Positions 1 to 7,900 of a DNA stretch of 64,000 nucleotides are shown one piece after another. The DNA comes from Halorubrum lacusprofundi ATCC 49239 (lineage in GTDB: Archaea > Halobacteriota > Halobacteria > Halobacteriales > Haloferacaceae), in the NCBI RefSeq assembly GCF_000022205.1, contig NC_012029.1:1240001-1304000 (forward strand). Direction: 5' to 3'. The notes beneath the pieces were generated by a model, which was given only the letters and a program-made list of their open reading frames with translations, was not told the DNA's origin and did no database searches. Every line of letters begins with the position of its first letter. The first letter of the stretch is position 1. A program made the position numbers and the translations under genes.

Positions 1-121
1 GGCGCTTTTCGAGGTTGCCGTCGAGGTACTCGTCGTACACGTCCTCGAACACGTCGTAGCGGCACGCGTCCAACACCAGACAGTAGTCCCACTCCGATTC
101 GAGGAACCGCTGATCGTCCAT
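1..121 (-). CDS. Sulfatase/alkaline-phosphatase-like protein, N-terminal fragment
   Basis: Only the first 40 codons lie in the window; the rest runs off the left edge. The reading frame opens with ATG at 121 and reads MDDQRFLESEWDYCLVLDACR, then YDVF. The LVLDACRYD signature is typical of haloarchaeal sulfatase-like hydrolases of the alkaline-phosphatase superfamily, where the Asp and Cys sit at the metal/nucleophile region. These are often found with surface-polysaccharide genes. The function is inferred from this short motif alone. Confidence 0.55.
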   Translation of the reverse strand, partial: MDDQRFLESEWDYCLVLDACRYDVFEDVYDEYLDGNLEKR

Positions 122-180
122 AAGTACGCCACCGTTCCCAGCCGACGGTTGTATTCTTGTTGATGCCGTCTCAAGAGACG

Positions 181-213
181 AATCCGGCATATATCCGGTT
201 TAAATGCCGGATT
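181..213. promoter_or_regulatory. 10-bp inverted repeat with TATA-like core
   Basis: AATCCGGCAT (181-190) and its exact complement ATGCCGGATT (204-213) are separated by 13 nt that contain TATATCC and TTTAAA. It lies between the divergent genes starting at 121 (minus) and 311 (plus), so it could be an operator over a promoter or an extruding hairpin. No T-tract follows, which argues against a simple terminator. Confidence 0.45.
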
Positions 214-278
214 TGCGGCTATCTCATCTTCTGTTTCCCGGTCGAATCTGTGCTCGTCCGGGGGTGAGAACGATCAGA

Positions 279-287
279 CATTTAAAG
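279..287 (+). promoter_or_regulatory. TATA box for the flippase-like gene
   Basis: TTTAAA at 281-286 is centred about 28 bp before the ATG at 311. That spacing predicts transcription starting at or within a few bases of the start codon, the usual leaderless arrangement in haloarchaea. Confidence 0.55.
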
Positions 288-310
288 TCCGCCAGCGCGT
301 CATCTTCCCT

Positions 311-1324
311 ATGGACGGGCGCCAGCGGCGGGGGCTGATCATCGGCGGGATCGCGGCGATAGTGATCCTCGCCGTCCTCTTCGTCGTCGTCGGAGCGGAC
401 CGCGTGATCGAGACGCTGCTGGCGGCGGATCCCGCACTCGTCGCGGCAACGTTCGGGCTCGCGCTCTGCTGGCTGATCGCGTGGAGCCTCATGCTCCGGA
501 CCGTACTCGGGTCGCTCGATGTCGATCTTTCGGTCACCACGTCCTTTCTCGTGTACTCTGGGGCCGTCTTCGCCAACAACGTCACCCCGTTCGGGCAGGC
601 GGGCGGCGAGCCGGTGGCGGCGGCGCTTATCTCTCAGGCCTCCGGGTCGCGCTACGAGACGGGTCTCGTCGGGATCGCCAGCGTCGACGTGCTCAACGTC
701 GTCCCATCCATCTCGATCGTGTTCCTAGGCGTCGGCTACTACGCGACCACCGCCGCGATCGGCGAGCGCCTTGAAGTCGCCGTCACGGTCGCCGTCGCGC
801 TGATTGCGGCGATCGTCACGGCGATCGGCCTCGGCTGGCGGTACCGGCGGGTCGTCGTCGACCGCCTCCCGAGCGCGGTCGGCGGGCTGGCCGGGCGGCT
901 GGACCGGTTCGACGCGGCGACGGTCGAGGCCGGGATCGCCGATAGACTGCAGAACTTCTTCGAAGACATCGAGCGCGTCGGAACGAGCCCCGGGCGGCTG
1001 GCCGCCGCGGTCGGCCTCTCGCTTTCCGGCTGGCTGTTCCAGGCGGCCGCACTCACGGTCGCGTTCGCCGCCGTCGGTCACGAGGTGGCACCGGTGGTCC
1101 CGCTTTTCGCCGTCCCGCTGGCGTACGTCGCGGGCGCGACCCCCCTCCCCGGCGGGCTCGGCGGAATCGAGGCGGCGTTCGTGGCGCTGCTCGTCCCGAC
1201 GACCGGTGTTCCGGCATCGGCGGTCACCGCTGCCGTGCTCGTGTTCCGCGGCGGCGTCTACTGGATGCCGATGGCGATCGGCGGCGTGTCGGCGTCGGTG
1301 CTCGGCGTCCGGACGGTCCGGTAG
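311..1324 (+). CDS. Flippase-like (lysylphosphatidylglycerol synthase TM-region family) membrane protein
   Basis: This 337-residue integral membrane protein has about eight hydrophobic segments, the first at residues 9-27. The segment around residues 85-105 with NNVTPFGQAGGEP and the later GATPLPGGLGGIEAAF (about 277-292) match the UPF0104/YbhN family related to the membrane part of MprF. Family members are thought to flip or handle lipid-linked substrates, often polyprenyl-linked sugars. The substrate cannot be told here. The partial sulfatase-like gene upstream would fit a cell-surface glycoconjugate setting, but that is inference. Confidence 0.8.
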   Translation: MDGRQRRGLIIGGIAAIVILAVLFVVVGADRVIETLLAADPALVAATFGLALCWLIAWSLMLRTVLGSLDVDLSVTTSFLVYSGAVFANNVTPFGQAGGEPVAAALISQASGSRYETGLVGIASVDVLNVVPSISIVFLGVGYYATTAAIGERLEVAVTVAVALIAAIVTAIGLGWRYRRVVVDRLPSAVGGLAGRLDRFDAATVEAGIADRLQNFFEDIERVGTSPGRLAAAVGLSLSGWLFQAAALTVAFAAVGHEVAPVVPLFAVPLAYVAGATPLPGGLGGIEAAFVALLVPTTGVPASAVTAAVLVFRGGVYWMPMAIGGVSASVLGVRTVR

Positions 1325-1384
1325 CGGCGACCGATCGCAACAGCGCCACTTTTATCTGGGGAGCCGCTACCTCAGACGTTATAC

Positions 1385-2515
1385 ATGGGTGACGACGCTC
1401 TCAGCGCGATGGAAGCCAGAGAGCGGCTCTACGAGGTGATGGACCGAGATGTCCCTTTTGAGGAGAAGGCGACGCTGGCGCTCTCCATCGGGGAGGCGTA
1501 CCTGGGCGTGGAGAACGGACATCTGACGCGGATCGACGTCGAGAGCGACTACTGGAAGGCGATCGCCAGTACGGACTCGGTGGACGGACGGTTCCCGGTC
1601 GGGCTCCAGTTAGACCTCCAGAACACGTACTGCCGGCGAACGATCGACGGCGAGAGCCCGGTTCGACTGTACGACGCACCGAACCAGGGGTGGGACGACG
1701 ACCCCGCGTTCGAGCGGCACGGACTCCACTGTTACCACGGCAGTACGATCACCATCGACGACGGGGTCTGCGGAACGCTGTGTTTCGTCTCCACGGAGCC
1801 GCGTCCAGAGCCGTTCGCCGACGAGGAGACGCTGTTCGCTGAGCTTATCGCGCGGCTGTTGGAAACGGAGCTCCAAGCGGAACGGACGGAGGCAAAGATC
1901 GACCGGCTCGATCAGTTCGCCAGCGTCGTCTCCCACGACCTCAGAAGCCCGTTGAACGTCGCACAGGGCCGCGTCGATCTCGAACGATCGACCCGCGACA
2001 GCGACCACTTGGGGATCGCCGCGAGATCGTTGGACCGGATGGAGGACCTGATCGCCGACGTTCTCACGGTGGCCCGACAGGGACAGGAGATCGGGGACAC
2101 GGAACTCGTCTCGCTCGACGCGATCGTCACAGAGTGCTGGGACGCAGTGCAAACCGACGGCGCGAACGTGACCGTTACCGACGATCTGTGGTTTAAGGCG
2201 GACCGAGGGCGCGTCCGCCACCTCTTCGAGAACCTGTTCCGGAACGGTGTCGAGCACGCGGGCCCGGACGTGTCGATCCGCGTCGGACCGCTCGACAACG
2301 GAGACGGATTCTACGTCGAGGACGACGGCCCCGGAATTCCGGCGGCCGATCGGGAGCAGGTCTTCGAGTCGGGGTACACGACGGGCACGGACGGGCTCGG
2401 ACTCGGCCTCTCGATCGTCGGGGGCGTCGTCGACGCTCACGGGTGGACGATCGCGGTCGGAGCGGGCGCCGACGGCGGCGCGCGATTCGAGGTTTCCGGC
2501 GTGGTCGTTCCGTAG
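1385..2515 (+). CDS. GAF-domain sensor histidine kinase
   Basis: The 376-residue protein has three parts. Residues about 20-165 form a GAF-like sensory domain. Residues about 180-240 form a HisKA dimerisation domain with the phospho-acceptor in VVSHDLRSPLN. Residues about 275-374 form a HATPase domain with the N box (LFENLFRNGVEHA), G1 box DDGPGIP and G2 box GLGLGLSIV. No membrane segment is visible, so it is probably cytoplasmic and senses an internal signal. No response regulator gene is adjacent, so it is an orphan kinase. A TTTTATC box at 1350-1356 lies about 32 bp before the ATG. Confidence 0.9.
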   Translation: MGDDALSAMEARERLYEVMDRDVPFEEKATLALSIGEAYLGVENGHLTRIDVESDYWKAIASTDSVDGRFPVGLQLDLQNTYCRRTIDGESPVRLYDAPNQGWDDDPAFERHGLHCYHGSTITIDDGVCGTLCFVSTEPRPEPFADEETLFAELIARLLETELQAERTEAKIDRLDQFASVVSHDLRSPLNVAQGRVDLERSTRDSDHLGIAARSLDRMEDLIADVLTVARQGQEIGDTELVSLDAIVTECWDAVQTDGANVTVTDDLWFKADRGRVRHLFENLFRNGVEHAGPDVSIRVGPLDNGDGFYVEDDGPGIPAADREQVFESGYTTGTDGLGLGLSIVGGVVDAHGWTIAVGAGADGGARFEVSGVVVP

Positions 2516-2536
2516 ATCGCCGTTCCGACCTAACTT

Positions 2537-2544
2537 CTATATCC
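2537..2544 (+). promoter_or_regulatory. TATA box for the dodecin-like gene
   Basis: CTATATCC is centred about 31 bp before ATG 2571. It would place the transcript start after the alternative in-frame ATG at 2556, so it supports 2571 as the true start. Confidence 0.5.
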
Positions 2545-2570
2545 GAGGGTGTCGTATGTACTCATTCGCC

Positions 2571-2780
2571 ATGGGAACTACTGTCAAAACAATCGAACTG
2601 ATCGGTAACTCCCCAAAGTCGTGGGAGGACGCCGCTCAAAACGCGCTTGACGAAGCGAACAAGACGATCGAGGACATCAGAGGTGTCGAGATCGAATCGC
2701 AAACCGCAAACGTGGAGGACGGCCAGATCGAGCGATACAAGACGACTCTTCACGTGGCGTTCGAACTACAGGGTCGGTAA
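2571..2780 (+). CDS. Dodecin-family small protein lacking the flavin-stacking Trp
   Basis: The 69-residue protein has the dodecin beta-alpha-beta-beta pattern: a first strand (TVKTIELIG), a helix (residues about 14-33) and two long strands ending in HVAFEL. Dodecins form hollow dodecamers; haloarchaeal ones store riboflavin, stacked on Trp36 and contacted by Gln55. Aligned to the Halobacterium dodecin from memory, those positions are Gly and Lys here. The SPKSWEDAA helix start and the DIRG turn look more like the calcium-binding (SecE2-type) subgroup. It is therefore a dodecin fold, but flavin storage is doubtful. Confidence 0.85.
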   Translation: MGTTVKTIELIGNSPKSWEDAAQNALDEANKTIEDIRGVEIESQTANVEDGQIERYKTTLHVAFELQGR

Positions 2781-2835
2781 CACTGGCTACAGTCGGTGGG
2801 AACCGACTGTCGCCGAGATGAGCCGATCAGTACGC

Positions 2836-2845
2836 CGTTTTTTAA
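2836..2845 (+). terminator. Oligo-T terminator after the dodecin-like gene
   Basis: GCCGTTTTTTAAC puts six consecutive T residues about 60 bp after the stop codon in a GC-rich context. Archaeal RNA polymerase terminates at such T-tracts without needing a hairpin. Confidence 0.4.
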
Positions 2846-2926
2846 CTGTCTACCGTCTGTGTATCTTGCAGGCTATTCCCGTCCGATCTAAGAATTTCAA
2901 CAGAGCCGAATACAGAAACCCAGTCG

Positions 2927-4582
2927 TCAGAAGAACAGCCAGATGACGAGCAGCGCGTACAGCATCGCGAGCGAGATGACCGTCAACCGGATCAGGATGT
3001 TGACGCTGAACACGAGCCCGTTGTAGTCGTTTTTCAGTAGCTTGAGCGGGCGGGTTGTCCGGCTGGTCAGGCCGATCGTCGCGGGAGCCACCGCGTCGGT
3101 GGCGTGTTCGATCGCCTCGGTCAGCGACTCGGTGTCCGACCGCGTCGTGTTCGCGAGCTCGTGGATGGACGCATGGGTGTCCGTCGAGAAGACGAGCACC
3201 TCATCGAACGACTCGCGGTAGTCGGCCGCTAGCTCCCGCACGTCTGGCGTGATTCCGTTGGTGTCGATCCCCATTAACAGGACCTCCTGTCCGTCGACCG
3301 ACTCGACGATCGCCGCGACATCCTGATCAGTGCGGCGAACCGCGAAGCCGGCCGCGTAGTCGTAAAGCGGCGCGTCGTCGAGGAGATCACGGAAGTCGTC
3401 GAAGTGCCGTTTCAGCAGATCCGCCTCGGACGAGCCGTACAGCACCTCTTTTTCGGGCCCGTTCTGGAGGTCGTGTTTGTGGAGGTCCACGAGCAGCACC
3501 TCGGACTCGTCGACATCGCTCATGAACACGCCCGTGTCGTAGTCGTCGATCCCCTCGCCGTGAAGGAAGATCACCTGCTTGTCGCCGATTCGTCGGCCGT
3601 GGAACTCGATCTCTCCGTAGTCGTGGCTCACCAGCCGCGACGCGCGGTCGACGCGCCCGGGATCGGCGACGGCATCGAGGATCGTCTCGGCGTCGCCCGG
3701 GTTCGAGAGGTCCTCCTTGTGCGTGCACGGGACGTGGAGGAAGAACCCGCTATCTCCTTCATCGCCGTCGTTCAAGGCGTCGATCACGTTCCCGCTCAGC
3801 TGGCCGCCGCCGAACCCGCCGAGCGGGCCGGGGTGGACCCACGGCGCGGCGAGCGTCAGCTGGTCGCCGTTGTCGATCGCGAGCGTCTCGACGGCGGGTT
3901 CAGCCTCGATGCCGAGATCGAGCGAGGCGCGGTCGTTCTGCAGGATTCCGGAGGTGAGTTCGAACGCGGAGACGTCGGTGTTGCTCCTGATGAGGTAGTC
4001 GACGATGGCGAGCACCAACACGAGGAACGCCGCCGCGATGAGCAGCGAGGCGAACGCGAACACGTGTCGGTACGTCGTGAACCCGAGGTCACCGCCGGCG
4101 AACGCGTAGAACGCGACGATCAGCGCCGCCGGCTCCGCGAGCGCGACGAGGAGGATGCGCTTGTAGCGGTCGATCCCCGTCGAGACGACGAGCACGAGGA
4201 TGTTGATCAGGTAGATCGTGATAAACAGGAGCCAGACAATGCTCCACGCGTTTCCCACGTCGTTGGCTCCGGAGAGAACCAAGGCGTGGACGAACAGGAC
4301 GAACTGGTTGAGCAACGCCAGAAAGAAGCTCCACGTCCGCGGATACTCCGGGAGAACGCGGTGGAACAGCTCCCCGGCGAACAGGAAAGGGAGCAAGAAG
4401 AGCAGCACCGCGATCGGAAGGAGGGTCGACAGCTCCGGGGACAGCGGCGTGAACGCCGAGAAGGCGGCGAACGCGAGGACGCTGTAGGCGACAGCGAGAA
4501 TCACCATCGCGGGGAGCTGTCGCGAGAGCGGCGGCACGCTGAACACCAGCCGCTGGAAGACGTCGACGTTGTCCGCGCCCAT
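2927..4582 (-). CDS. DUF2070 family polytopic membrane protein
   Basis: The 551-residue protein has about seven N-terminal membrane segments (residues about 20-195), a soluble domain of roughly 300 residues and two C-terminal membrane segments that close the protein. The soluble part contains WVHPGPLGGFGGGQLS and a later LVDLHKHD, both typical of the archaeal DUF2070 family. The clustered His, Asp and Gly suggest a metal- or nucleotide-binding enzyme, but no activity is known. The ATG at 4582 directly follows the stop codon of the glycosyltransferase gene at 4583-4585, so the two are co-transcribed and may be coupled. Confidence 0.8.
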   Translation of the reverse strand: MGADNVDVFQRLVFSVPPLSRQLPAMVILAVAYSVLAFAAFSAFTPLSPELSTLLPIAVLLFLLPFLFAGELFHRVLPEYPRTWSFFLALLNQFVLFVHALVLSGANDVGNAWSIVWLLFITIYLINILVLVVSTGIDRYKRILLVALAEPAALIVAFYAFAGGDLGFTTYRHVFAFASLLIAAAFLVLVLAIVDYLIRSNTDVSAFELTSGILQNDRASLDLGIEAEPAVETLAIDNGDQLTLAAPWVHPGPLGGFGGGQLSGNVIDALNDGDEGDSGFFLHVPCTHKEDLSNPGDAETILDAVADPGRVDRASRLVSHDYGEIEFHGRRIGDKQVIFLHGEGIDDYDTGVFMSDVDESEVLLVDLHKHDLQNGPEKEVLYGSSEADLLKRHFDDFRDLLDDAPLYDYAAGFAVRRTDQDVAAIVESVDGQEVLLMGIDTNGITPDVRELAADYRESFDEVLVFSTDTHASIHELANTTRSDTESLTEAIEHATDAVAPATIGLTSRTTRPLKLLKNDYNGLVFSVNILIRLTVISLAMLYALLVIWLFF

Positions 4583-5614
4583 CTACGACACCCCGTATAT
4601 CTCCTCTAAGTCGTCTATCGTCCGCTCGACGGAGAACCCCTCGACCGCCGCACGGGTCGGCCTGTCGCCGTCGAGACAGTCGACGACGGCGCGCTCCATG
4701 TCGTCGAGGTCGCCGTGGTCGAACCGGGTGCCGTTGTCCGGCCCAATGGTCCGGTCAAATGGGGGCACGTCGGCGGCGGCGACCGGGGTCCCGCAGGCGT
4801 TCGCCTCCAGCGTCGAGAGCCCGAGCGTGTCGCAGGTCGAGGCGGTGACGAAGACGTCGAGCGCGGAGTAGAACGCCGGAAGATTCTCGCGCGGGAGGAA
4901 GTCGCGGAACCGGACGTTCCCCGGGGCGCCCCGTTCGAGGTCGTCCCGGACCGGTCCCTCGCCCACCAGTTCGAACCGCACGTCGGGCAGCCGGTCGGCC
5001 AGCCGGAGGATCTCGTCGACGTGTTTTTTTCGAGTCATCCGACCGCTGTATCCCACCGTCGGCTCGTCGCTTGCGAACTGCGAGTCCGTCACCGGGCGGA
5101 ACGTGTCCATCTCGATGCCGACCGGGAGCTTCCGCGGTGTCACGTCCCGCCGGATTCGCGAGGTGGACGCGGTGACGCAGTCGAACGACTGGAGGAACCG
5201 GTTTTCGTAGGCCACGTACGCCCGGCCAGCGATCCCGGCCAGCAACTCCAGTTTCAACCCCTGGACGAAGTAGTCTTCCACGGGCGTGTGGTGGGTGTAC
5301 ACCGACTTCACGTCGCGCTTCTTCGCGTATCGGCGGCCCATCAGACCGGTCGACGCCGGCCCGTGGCAGTGGACCACGTCCAGATCGGGAAGCGTCGAGA
5401 TCCGGCGGTACAGCGGAACGCGGTACTGACTGTAGAAGAGATTCGGCAGCGACGGCACGGGAATCTCTCGATCGTCGGGCTCGTGGCTGCTCGCCGGGTA
5501 GACGACGTACACCTCGTGGCCGCGGTCTTCGAGCCGATCCCGCCACGCGCGGATCGTGTACGTTACCCCGTCGATACCGGGGAAGTAACTGTCGGTGAAG
5601 AATCCGATGTTCAT
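4583..5614 (-). CDS. GT4-family glycosyltransferase (GT-B fold)
   Basis: From the ATG at 5614 the protein has 343 residues and opens with MNIGFFTDSYFPGIDGVTY, the usual N-terminus of GT4 enzymes. The N-terminal Rossmann domain has VHCHGPAS. The C-terminal donor domain has GYSGRMTRKKHVD and, near residues 265-285, the ALDVFVTASTCDTLGLSTLEANACG stretch that holds the E-x7-E-like donor site. It would transfer a sugar from a nucleotide-sugar to a lipid or glycan acceptor. An upstream ATG at 5662 is in frame but would add a non-conserved Thr/Arg-rich leader. It forms an operon with the DUF2070 gene. Confidence 0.85.
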   Translation of the reverse strand: MNIGFFTDSYFPGIDGVTYTIRAWRDRLEDRGHEVYVVYPASSHEPDDREIPVPSLPNLFYSQYRVPLYRRISTLPDLDVVHCHGPASTGLMGRRYAKKRDVKSVYTHHTPVEDYFVQGLKLELLAGIAGRAYVAYENRFLQSFDCVTASTSRIRRDVTPRKLPVGIEMDTFRPVTDSQFASDEPTVGYSGRMTRKKHVDEILRLADRLPDVRFELVGEGPVRDDLERGAPGNVRFRDFLPRENLPAFYSALDVFVTASTCDTLGLSTLEANACGTPVAAADVPPFDRTIGPDNGTRFDHGDLDDMERAVVDCLDGDRPTRAAVEGFSVERTIDDLEEIYGVS

Positions 5615-5859
5615 GCGAGGGCTTGCCGTCGCCGTGTCGTCTGTTTCGCGCCGCCGGAACACTCGCCGGGGTCGGGTTGCTGCGCCGATCCGCCGCGGAC
5701 CGTGTCCGCGACCGCTACCGTGCCCGCGACGGCAGTCGCACCGCCGTCGCGCTCGGATCGCCCCGCAGCGCCGTTGTCGTGTCCAGGCTGTGCCACGGTT
5801 GTCAAGTCGCGGGTTCCCCTCGGACGTGCATCAACATTTTCATTCCGAGCTGCACTCAT
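5611..5859 (-). CDS. Possible small hydrophilic ORF coupled to the GT4 gene
   Basis: This 82-residue frame starts at ATG 5859 and ends in an ATGA overlap with the GT4 start codon at 5614. The composition is Arg/Gly/Asp-rich and disordered, with no recognisable domain. The ATGA junction is the usual translational-coupling signature in haloarchaeal operons, and it is the only reason to list it. It otherwise fills the roughly 300-bp stretch between the GT4 gene and nnr, which could simply be non-coding. Confidence 0.2.
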   Translation of the reverse strand: MSAARNENVDARPRGTRDLTTVAQPGHDNGAAGRSERDGGATAVAGTVAVADTVRGGSAQQPDPGECSGGAKQTTRRRQALA

Positions 5860-5921
5860 CCCGAGCCTCTGTCGGCGGGCACGGCCCCACAGTTAATCAT
5901 CCGGCGTGCGAATAGCCGGGC

Positions 5922-7370
5922 ATGATAACCACCGACCGAATGGCGGCGGTCGACGCTAACGCGGCCGCCCTCGGCGTTCCTCGGAAGCAGCTGATGGAGT
6001 CGTCCGGCAACGCCGTCGCCCGCGAGGTCCGAGCGATCGCGGACCCCGGCGCGAGCGTCGAACTGCTCTGCGGACGCGGGAACAACGGCGGAGACGCGTT
6101 CGTCGCGGCGCGCTTCCTCTCCGCGTACGACGTGACCGTCCGCCTGCTCGGGCGCCCCGAGTCGATCCGGACCGAGATCGCTCGCGAGAACTGGGACGCC
6201 CTCAAGAGCGCCGCGATCCCCACCGAGACCGTCGCCGACGCCGCCGACCTCGCGCTCGACGATCCGGACGTGATCGTCGACGCGATGCTCGGAAGCGGAA
6301 TTACCGGCGCGCTCCGAGAGCCGGAACGGACCGCGGCGCGGCTGGCGAACGAGAGCGACGCCGCGGTCGTCGCCGTCGACGTGCCCTCCGGGATCGACGC
6401 CGACACCGGCGAATCGACCGGGAGCGGCGACGACGACGTGGTCCGTGTCGAGGCCGACCGCGTCGTCACCTTCCACGACGAGAAGCCCGGACTGACGGCG
6501 CTCGACGCCGACGTGACCGTCGCGGACATCGGTATCCCGGCGGCCGCCGAGCGGTTCACCGGTCCAGGCGACCTGCTCGGGATCGCGCGCGACCCGAACT
6601 CTCACAAGGGCGAGAACGGCGAGGTGCTCGTGATCGGCGGCGGCCCGTACACCGGCGCACCCTCGCTTTCGGCCCGATCGGCCCTCCGGACCGGCGCCGA
6701 CCTCGTGCGCGTCGCCTGCCCGGAGACCGTCGCAAGGACGGTTCAGGGCTACTCCGCAGACCTGATCGTTCGCGGGCTGCCGGGCAACCGTATCGGCCCC
6801 GCCCACGTCGACCGCGCGCTAGAACTTGCCGCCGGCAACGACGTGGTCGTGCTCGGCCCGGGGCTCGGCGACAGCGACGGCGTGAGCGAGTTCGTCCGTG
6901 AGTTCCTGTCGCGGTACGACGGGCGGGCGGTCGTCGACGCCGACGCACTCCGGGTCGTCCCCGAGATCGACACGGACGCCGAACTGATCTGCACGCCGCA
7001 TCAGGGCGAACTGGTCGGGATGGGCGGCGAGACCGCCGACGACCCCGACGAGCGCGCGGCGCTCGTGCGGTCGTTCGCCGACGAGATCGGTCACACGCTG
7101 CTGGTGAAGGGCGCGGTCGACGTGGTTAGCGACGGCGACGGGGTCCGGCTGAACCACACGGGGAACCCGGGGATGACCGTCGGCGGGACCGGCGACGTAC
7201 TCGCGGGCGCGGTCGGCGCGCTCGCGGCCGTGACCGACTCGTTCCACGCGGCCGCGGTCGGGGTGTACGCCAACGGGCTGGCGGGCGACGCGGCGGCCGA
7301 CGATATGGGGTACGGCCTCGTGGCGACGGACTTACCCGACCGGCTTCCCGAGGCGATGCGTGATGAGTGA
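5922..7370 (+). CDS. nnr: Bifunctional NAD(P)H-hydrate repair enzyme (epimerase + dehydratase)
   Basis: The 482-residue protein fuses two repair activities. The N-terminal YjeF_N domain (residues about 1-215) is the NAD(P)HX epimerase, with CGRGNNGGDAFVAAR and VDVPSGIDADTG. The C-terminal carbohydrate-kinase-like domain (about 225-475) is the ADP/ATP-dependent NAD(P)HX dehydratase, with the NHTGNPGMTVGGTGDVLAG nucleotide and catalytic motif. Together they restore hydrated NADH and NADPH. A TTAATC box at 5893-5898 lies about 27 bp upstream. The 3' end overlaps moaC by 8 bp, so the two are one transcription unit. Confidence 0.95.
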   Translation: MITTDRMAAVDANAAALGVPRKQLMESSGNAVAREVRAIADPGASVELLCGRGNNGGDAFVAARFLSAYDVTVRLLGRPESIRTEIARENWDALKSAAIPTETVADAADLALDDPDVIVDAMLGSGITGALREPERTAARLANESDAAVVAVDVPSGIDADTGESTGSGDDDVVRVEADRVVTFHDEKPGLTALDADVTVADIGIPAAAERFTGPGDLLGIARDPNSHKGENGEVLVIGGGPYTGAPSLSARSALRTGADLVRVACPETVARTVQGYSADLIVRGLPGNRIGPAHVDRALELAAGNDVVVLGPGLGDSDGVSEFVREFLSRYDGRAVVDADALRVVPEIDTDAELICTPHQGELVGMGGETADDPDERAALVRSFADEIGHTLLVKGAVDVVSDGDGVRLNHTGNPGMTVGGTGDVLAGAVGALAAVTDSFHAAAVGVYANGLAGDAAADDMGYGLVATDLPDRLPEAMRDE

Positions 7371-7881
7371 CGACCCCGAAGACGGCTCCACCGGCGAGCC
7401 CACCGACGAGCTGACTCACACCGACGCGTCCGGCGAGGTCAGGATGGTCGACGTGGGCGACAAGCCCGACACGAGCCGGCGCGCGGTCGCGCGCGGCGAG
7501 ATCCGGCTGACACCGTCGACGATCGAGGCGGTCGAGGCCGACGAGGTCGGGAAAGGCGACGTGCTAGCGACGGCGCGGGTGGGCGCGGTGCAGGCCGTCA
7601 AACACACGTGGGAGACGATCCCGATGTGCCATCAGATCCCGATCACGAACGTCGACACCGACTTCTCCGTTGGCGACGACGGGATCGAGCTAACGGTCGC
7701 GGTCGAGACGACCGGGAAGACCGGCTGCGAGATGGAGGCGCTGGAGGGCGTGACGACCGGCCTCAACGTGGTCTGGGACATGGTGAAGGCCGCGGAGAAG
7801 GACGACGACGGTCAGTATCCGGACACCGGAATCACGGATGTTGGTGTCGTCGAGAAGGAGAAGCGGGCGCTCGGCGAGTAG
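7363..7881 (+). CDS. moaC: Cyclic pyranopterin monophosphate synthase accessory protein MoaC
   Basis: MoaC converts the MoaA product into cyclic pyranopterin monophosphate in molybdenum-cofactor synthesis. The 172-residue protein has the family core: MVDVGDKPDTSR near the N-terminus, IPMCHQIPI in the middle, and TGCEMEALEGVTTGLNVVWDM, which carries the active-site residues. A short acidic N-terminal tail precedes it. ATG 7363 is preferred over the GTG at 7360. The cofactor is needed by the molybdopterin formate dehydrogenase encoded 1.8 kb downstream on the other strand. Confidence 0.95.
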   Translation: MSDDPEDGSTGEPTDELTHTDASGEVRMVDVGDKPDTSRRAVARGEIRLTPSTIEAVEADEVGKGDVLATARVGAVQAVKHTWETIPMCHQIPITNVDTDFSVGDDGIELTVAVETTGKTGCEMEALEGVTTGLNVVWDMVKAAEKDDDGQYPDTGITDVGVVEKEKRALGE

Positions 7882-7900
7882 CCGAACCGCAGGCAGCGCC

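Noticed and set aside
3404-4609. Long plus-strand frame of 401 codons
   Set aside because: It is antisense to the DUF2070 gene, whose motifs and membrane segments are clear. The translated sequence is Glu/Arg/Val-rich low complexity, the usual shadow in GC-rich DNA.
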